Assembly (NCBI GenBank): GCA_023254755.1
Contig: JALRKU010000281.1
Location: 1 to 15,658 of the forward strand
Direction of reading: 5' to 3'
Origin: Aeromicrobium sp.
Lineage (GTDB): Bacteria > Actinomycetota > Actinomycetes > Propionibacteriales > Nocardioidaceae
DNA: 15,658 bases
Of the stretch, positions 13,204-15,658 are shown one piece after another (positions within the stretch are counted from its first letter, which is position 1; each line of letters starts with the position of its first letter). The notes under the pieces are model-generated. The model had not been told where the DNA came from. It saw only the letters and a program-made list of their open reading frames with translations, and did not search any database. The position numbers and the translations under genes are program-made.

Positions 13204-13892
13204 GACTCGGTCCGCCTCGACGTCCACAGGTATCCGACACCCCAGACCGTGACCAGTCGCGTCGGGCTGGTCGGGTCGACCTCCACCTTCTCCCGCAGCC
13301 GGCGGACGTGCACCGTCACGGTCGACAGGTCACCGAAGGACCATCCCCAGACCTGCTGGAGCAGCTCGTCGCGCGAGAAGGTCGCGTCGGGGTGGGCCAC
13401 GAGGAAGCGCAGCAGGTCGTACTCGCGGGCCGTGAGCGCGAGTCGGTCTCCCCCGCGGGTGACGGCTCGCGTCGGGTGGTCGACGACCAGGTCGCCGTCG
13501 ACGAGACGATCGGGCAGGCCGGGAGGGGGTCCGAGCGTGCGCCGCAGCACCGACTCGACCCGCAGCGCGAGCTCACGAGGGCTGAACGGCTTGCTGATGT
13601 AGTCGTCGGCGCCGAGCTCGAGTCCCACGACGCGGTCCTCCTCGTCCCCCAGGGCGGTGAGCATCACGATCGGGACGTCGCTGGCCTGCCTGACCCGCCG
13701 GCACACCTCGAGCCCGTCGACGTCGGGCAGCATCAGGTCGAGCACGACCAGGTCGGCCGGCCGGTCGGCCATGACGCGCAGCGCGGTGCCTCCGTCGGGG
13801 GCCTCGACCACCTCGTGGCGCGCCTCGCGCAGGTAGGTCGCGACGACCTCGCGGACCGTCACGTCGTCATCGACGACCAGAACGCGCGCCAT
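13200..13892 (-). CDS. OmpR/PhoB-family response regulator
   Basis: A 230-residue two-domain regulator. The receiver domain (about 3-115) has acidic residues D8-D10, phospho-acceptor D52 in VVLDLMLPD, T79 and K101 in SKPFSP. The C-terminal winged helix (about 130-225) has LTAREYDLLRFL, the recognition region STVTVHVRRLREK and the closing VWGVGYLW. All key residues are intact. ATG 13892 follows GGGAGGG at 4 nt. Its first 26 nt overlap the end of the membrane-protein gene, and its stop overlaps the kinase start, so both neighbours are coupled to it. It would be phosphorylated by the adjacent kinase; its targets are unknown and may include this operon. Confidence 0.93.
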   Translation of the reverse strand: MARVLVVDDDVTVREVVATYLREARHEVVEAPDGGTALRVMADRPADLVVLDLMLPDVDGLEVCRRVRQASDVPIVMLTALGDEEDRVVGLELGADDYISKPFSPRELALRVESVLRRTLGPPPGLPDRLVDGDLVVDHPTRAVTRGGDRLALTAREYDLLRFLVAHPDATFSRDELLQQVWGWSFGDLSTVTVHVRRLREKVEVDPTSPTRLVTVWGVGYLWTSRRTES

Positions 13893-14304
13893 GGTGCCCT
13901 CCCGTCGTCCGAGATCGTACGACCAGGCACCCGACGACGACACCGGCCAGGACGACGAGGGCGACGACCCACCACCCGGCGACGTAGTCACGGTCCAGCA
14001 GGGTCGGGTTGTCCCCGCGTCGACCCCAGCCGCCCAGCACCGGGACGGCCAGCACGGTGAGGGTGCCCAGGACGAGCGCCCCGCACGCCACCGGGCCACG
14101 GACCCAGGCAGGAAGCGGGCGCAGGGCGAGCCAGCCGGCCACCAGCACCAGCGGCGCCAGCACCGCGTCGTGGACCACGACCCCGCCGACCAACCACGTC
14201 ACGACGGATCGGAGCTGGTCGGTGGAGGACCGGGACACCAGCAGCCAGACGCCGTACCCGGCCACCACGACGCCGACCGCGCCGAGCGCGAGACGGCCCC
14301 TCAC
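13867..14304 (-). CDS. Four-helix membrane protein of unknown function
   Basis: A 145-residue protein starting at GTG 14304, which overlaps the oxidoreductase stop (GTGA). Hydrophobic segments at about 4-23, 34-61, 70-90 and 108-129 suggest four membrane passes. A conserved-looking loop RRGDNPTLLDRDYVAGW lies before the last helix. H45 in the second segment could be functional, but no cofactor motif is evident. The tail is basic and Gly/His/Arg-rich and overlaps the regulator gene. I do not recognise a named family, although similar small membrane proteins with a DNP...RDY loop occur in actinobacteria. Its place between the oxidoreductase and the two-component genes suggests a membrane partner of one of them. 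Confidence 0.85.
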   Translation of the reverse strand: MRGRLALGAVGVVVAGYGVWLLVSRSSTDQLRSVVTWLVGGVVVHDAVLAPLVLVAGWLALRPLPAWVRGPVACGALVLGTLTVLAVPVLGGWGRRGDNPTLLDRDYVAGWWVVALVVLAGVVVGCLVVRSRTTGGHHGARSGRR

Positions 14305-15458
14305 GTCATCACCTCGAGGCGGGTGACCCACTTGGTCTGCAGGACGCCCGGTCGATTCGGCGCGATGATTCGCGCGGGGTATCCGTGGTCGACGGACAGC
14401 TGCTCGCCGTTGATCGTCAGGGCCAGGAGGGTCGACGGGTGGTCGGCGAAGTTGCCCTGCAGGACCGTGCGCCCGTAGTGCCCCCGCCGCTGCAGGGACA
14501 CGACGAGCACGTCGCTGCCGCGGGGCGCCTCGACCAGGTCGAGGAGATCACGGATCGGCACCCCGGACCACGTCGCACCGGCCGACCAGCCCTCGACGCA
14601 CGCGATCGGCAGGTCCCGGGTCCGCTGCCGCAGGCCGGCGAGCTCGTCGCGGGTCAACGACACGGTCCCGCCCGGGCCCACGACCTGCAGGAGGTAGGAC
14701 CGGTCCACGTCGTCGGCGGTGACTCCTGCGGCCTGCGCCGTCCGGTTGATCGGCACTCCCTGGGGACCCTCGCCGGTGCGGACCGCGAAGACCGAGACCT
14801 TGCGCAGGAGCGGCACCGTCGCCCCCGCGGTCGTCACGACGGCAGCCGCGGCAGCGATCCAGGTGCCGCGCAGCAGGGTGCGCCGGGACACCGCCCCGGA
14901 GCGCGTCGCCGACGGGCGGTCCTGGCCGACGCTGTCGACGTCCGACCCCCACGCGGCACGGATGACGGGGAGCTTGACCGCGACGTGGACGAGCAGGGCG
15001 CCGATCGCGATCCAGGCGACCGCGAAGTGTGCCGTGCGGAAGCTGAACGCCCACGGGTACCACTGGGCGGCGTTCGCCAGCCCGGTCGCGAGCTGGAAGA
15101 CCGCCGAGGCGACGAGGACCCCGATCGAGCCCCTCTCGAGCATCGTCAGCACGCCGCGTCGGGAGGGGCGCGGCAGCGGGGCGAACAGCTTCGGATAGAC
15201 GGTCCACAGCTTGACCAGCAGCAGCGGCACCGCCGCCGACCCCGTGGCCACGTGCAGGCCCTGCGTCAGTCGATAGCCCCAGGACGGAGCCGTCGGGAAC
15301 GGGATCGGCTGATCGGGGACCTGGGCGTAGTGGCTGATCAGCCCGGTCACGAACGCGATCGCGAAGCAGACGCCCAGCCACGACCCGACGCGCGCCGCGA
15401 CCGCGGCACTGCGGAGCCTCGACGTGAACTCCGCCTCGCGCGGCACCACGCCCCTCAT
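14301..15458 (-). CDS. Membrane-anchored molybdopterin-dependent oxidoreductase (sulfite-oxidase/MsrP-like domain)
   Basis: A 385-residue fusion. The first half has hydrophobic helices at about 26-42, 66-87, 110-130 and 143-163 in a cytochrome-b561-like arrangement, with His residues H69, H144 and H158 as possible haem ligands. Next come a twin-arginine motif SRRTLLRG (191-198) and another hydrophobic segment (200-217), which would carry the C-terminal domain across the membrane. That domain (about 225-383) is of the sulfite-oxidase molybdopterin type: CVEGWSAGATWSGVPI with C287 as the likely Mo-ligating Cys, then DHGYPARIIAPNRPG and KWVTRLEV. It would exchange electrons between a membrane haem and an external substrate such as an oxidised sulfur compound; the substrate is not known. 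ATG 15458 overlaps the upstream stop. Confidence 0.9.
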   Translation of the reverse strand: MRGVVPREAEFTSRLRSAAVAARVGSWLGVCFAIAFVTGLISHYAQVPDQPIPFPTAPSWGYRLTQGLHVATGSAAVPLLLVKLWTVYPKLFAPLPRPSRRGVLTMLERGSIGVLVASAVFQLATGLANAAQWYPWAFSFRTAHFAVAWIAIGALLVHVAVKLPVIRAAWGSDVDSVGQDRPSATRSGAVSRRTLLRGTWIAAAAAVVTTAGATVPLLRKVSVFAVRTGEGPQGVPINRTAQAAGVTADDVDRSYLLQVVGPGGTVSLTRDELAGLRQRTRDLPIACVEGWSAGATWSGVPIRDLLDLVEAPRGSDVLVVSLQRRGHYGRTVLQGNFADHPSTLLALTINGEQLSVDHGYPARIIAPNRPGVLQTKWVTRLEVMT

Positions 15459-15658
15459 GCCGCGCTCCGCAGCACGGCGCACCAGCGGTCCCCCACGTCG
15501 AGCACGGCGTCGGTGCCCAGACCGGACTCGGCCGCGACGGAACCGATGCCGTCGACCCCGACCACCGCCCAGCGGAAGGGGCGGCTGCGCACGGGTCCGG
15601 CGTCGAGGGACGCCCACACCGTGCGGGTCTCGACCCCCGGGGCGGCGACCTCGACGAC
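15455..15658 (-). CDS. Unidentified protein, C-terminal 67 residues only
   Basis: The frame enters from the right edge and ends at TGA 15457-15455, sharing bases with the oxidoreductase ATG (ATGA). The visible part has alternating beta-like stretches (RWAVVGVDGIGSVAAESG, then AVLDVGDRWCAVLRSAA) and one Cys. No signal peptide or membrane helix is visible in this part. It is probably the upstream gene of the same operon. I cannot name a family. Confidence 0.65.
   Translation of the reverse strand, partial: VVEVAAPGVETRTVWASLDAGPVRSRPFRWAVVGVDGIGSVAAESGLGTDAVLDVGDRWCAVLRSAA

Noticed and set aside
12115..13602. Long plus-strand open frame (about 495 codons) opposite the histidine kinase and regulator genes
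   Set aside because: It is antisense to two clearly conserved genes, its product is a low-complexity Arg/Asp/Gly/Val-rich sequence with no domain, and such frames are common in high-GC DNA.

Overview
The window is about 15.7 kb of very GC-rich, densely coded bacterial DNA. Short-spaced and overlapping genes (ATGA and GTGA junctions), frequent GTG starts, several probable leaderless starts preceded by TANNNT -10 elements, and the protein families present all point to an actinobacterium. My best guess is Nocardioidaceae/Propionibacteriales (Aeromicrobium- or Nocardioides-like), by family resemblance only. No tRNA, rRNA, insertion sequence, phage gene or CRISPR array was seen. No gene-free stretch reaches 300 bases; the largest gaps are about 8791-8960 and 9954-10082, and both hold regulatory-looking structure.

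Layout. (1) 1-2640, minus strand: the start of a Tad (tight adherence, type IVc pilus) cluster: ATPase TadA/CpaF, then TadB, then TadC running off the left edge. (2) 2738-3534: a small zinc-finger-like membrane protein (minus) divergent from a small lipoprotein (plus). (3) 3576-5610, plus: a probable 19-codon leaderless upstream ORF, a CNNM/HlyC-CorC family transporter, and a Septum_form-like membrane protein, each overlapping the next. (4) 5615-8790, minus: two exported phosphatases, a MINPP-like histidine phosphatase and a Tat-exported metallophosphoesterase of the PPA1498 type. (5) 8797-8963: a GTGA-N6-TCAC (CRP-like) dyad and a tandem 21-bp hairpin-forming repeat. (6) 8961-11245: a nitronate monooxygenase (minus) divergent from a SnoaL-like protein plus a 2,4-dienoyl-CoA-reductase-like SDR. 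The shared promoter region carries a perfect 14-bp palindrome and a second CRP-like site. (7) 11332-12072: an orphan BtuF-like metal/cobalamin-binding protein without a signal peptide. (8) 12073-15658, minus: a compact operon of an unidentified partial gene, a membrane-anchored molybdopterin oxidoreductase, a four-helix membrane protein, an OmpR-type response regulator and a histidine kinase.

How parts work together. TadA powers pilus assembly through the TadB/TadC platform. The two secreted phosphatases suggest extracellular phosphate release. The nitronate monooxygenase and the SnoaL/SDR pair probably share control through the palindrome and CRP-like site, perhaps for lipid or xenobiotic catabolism. 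In the last operon every visible junction overlaps, so the two-component system is probably expressed with the oxidoreductase. No strikingly foreign system is visible. The most unusual items are the leaderless upstream ORF, the 21-bp dyad repeat, the divergent-promoter palindrome and the oxidoreductase/two-component operon.
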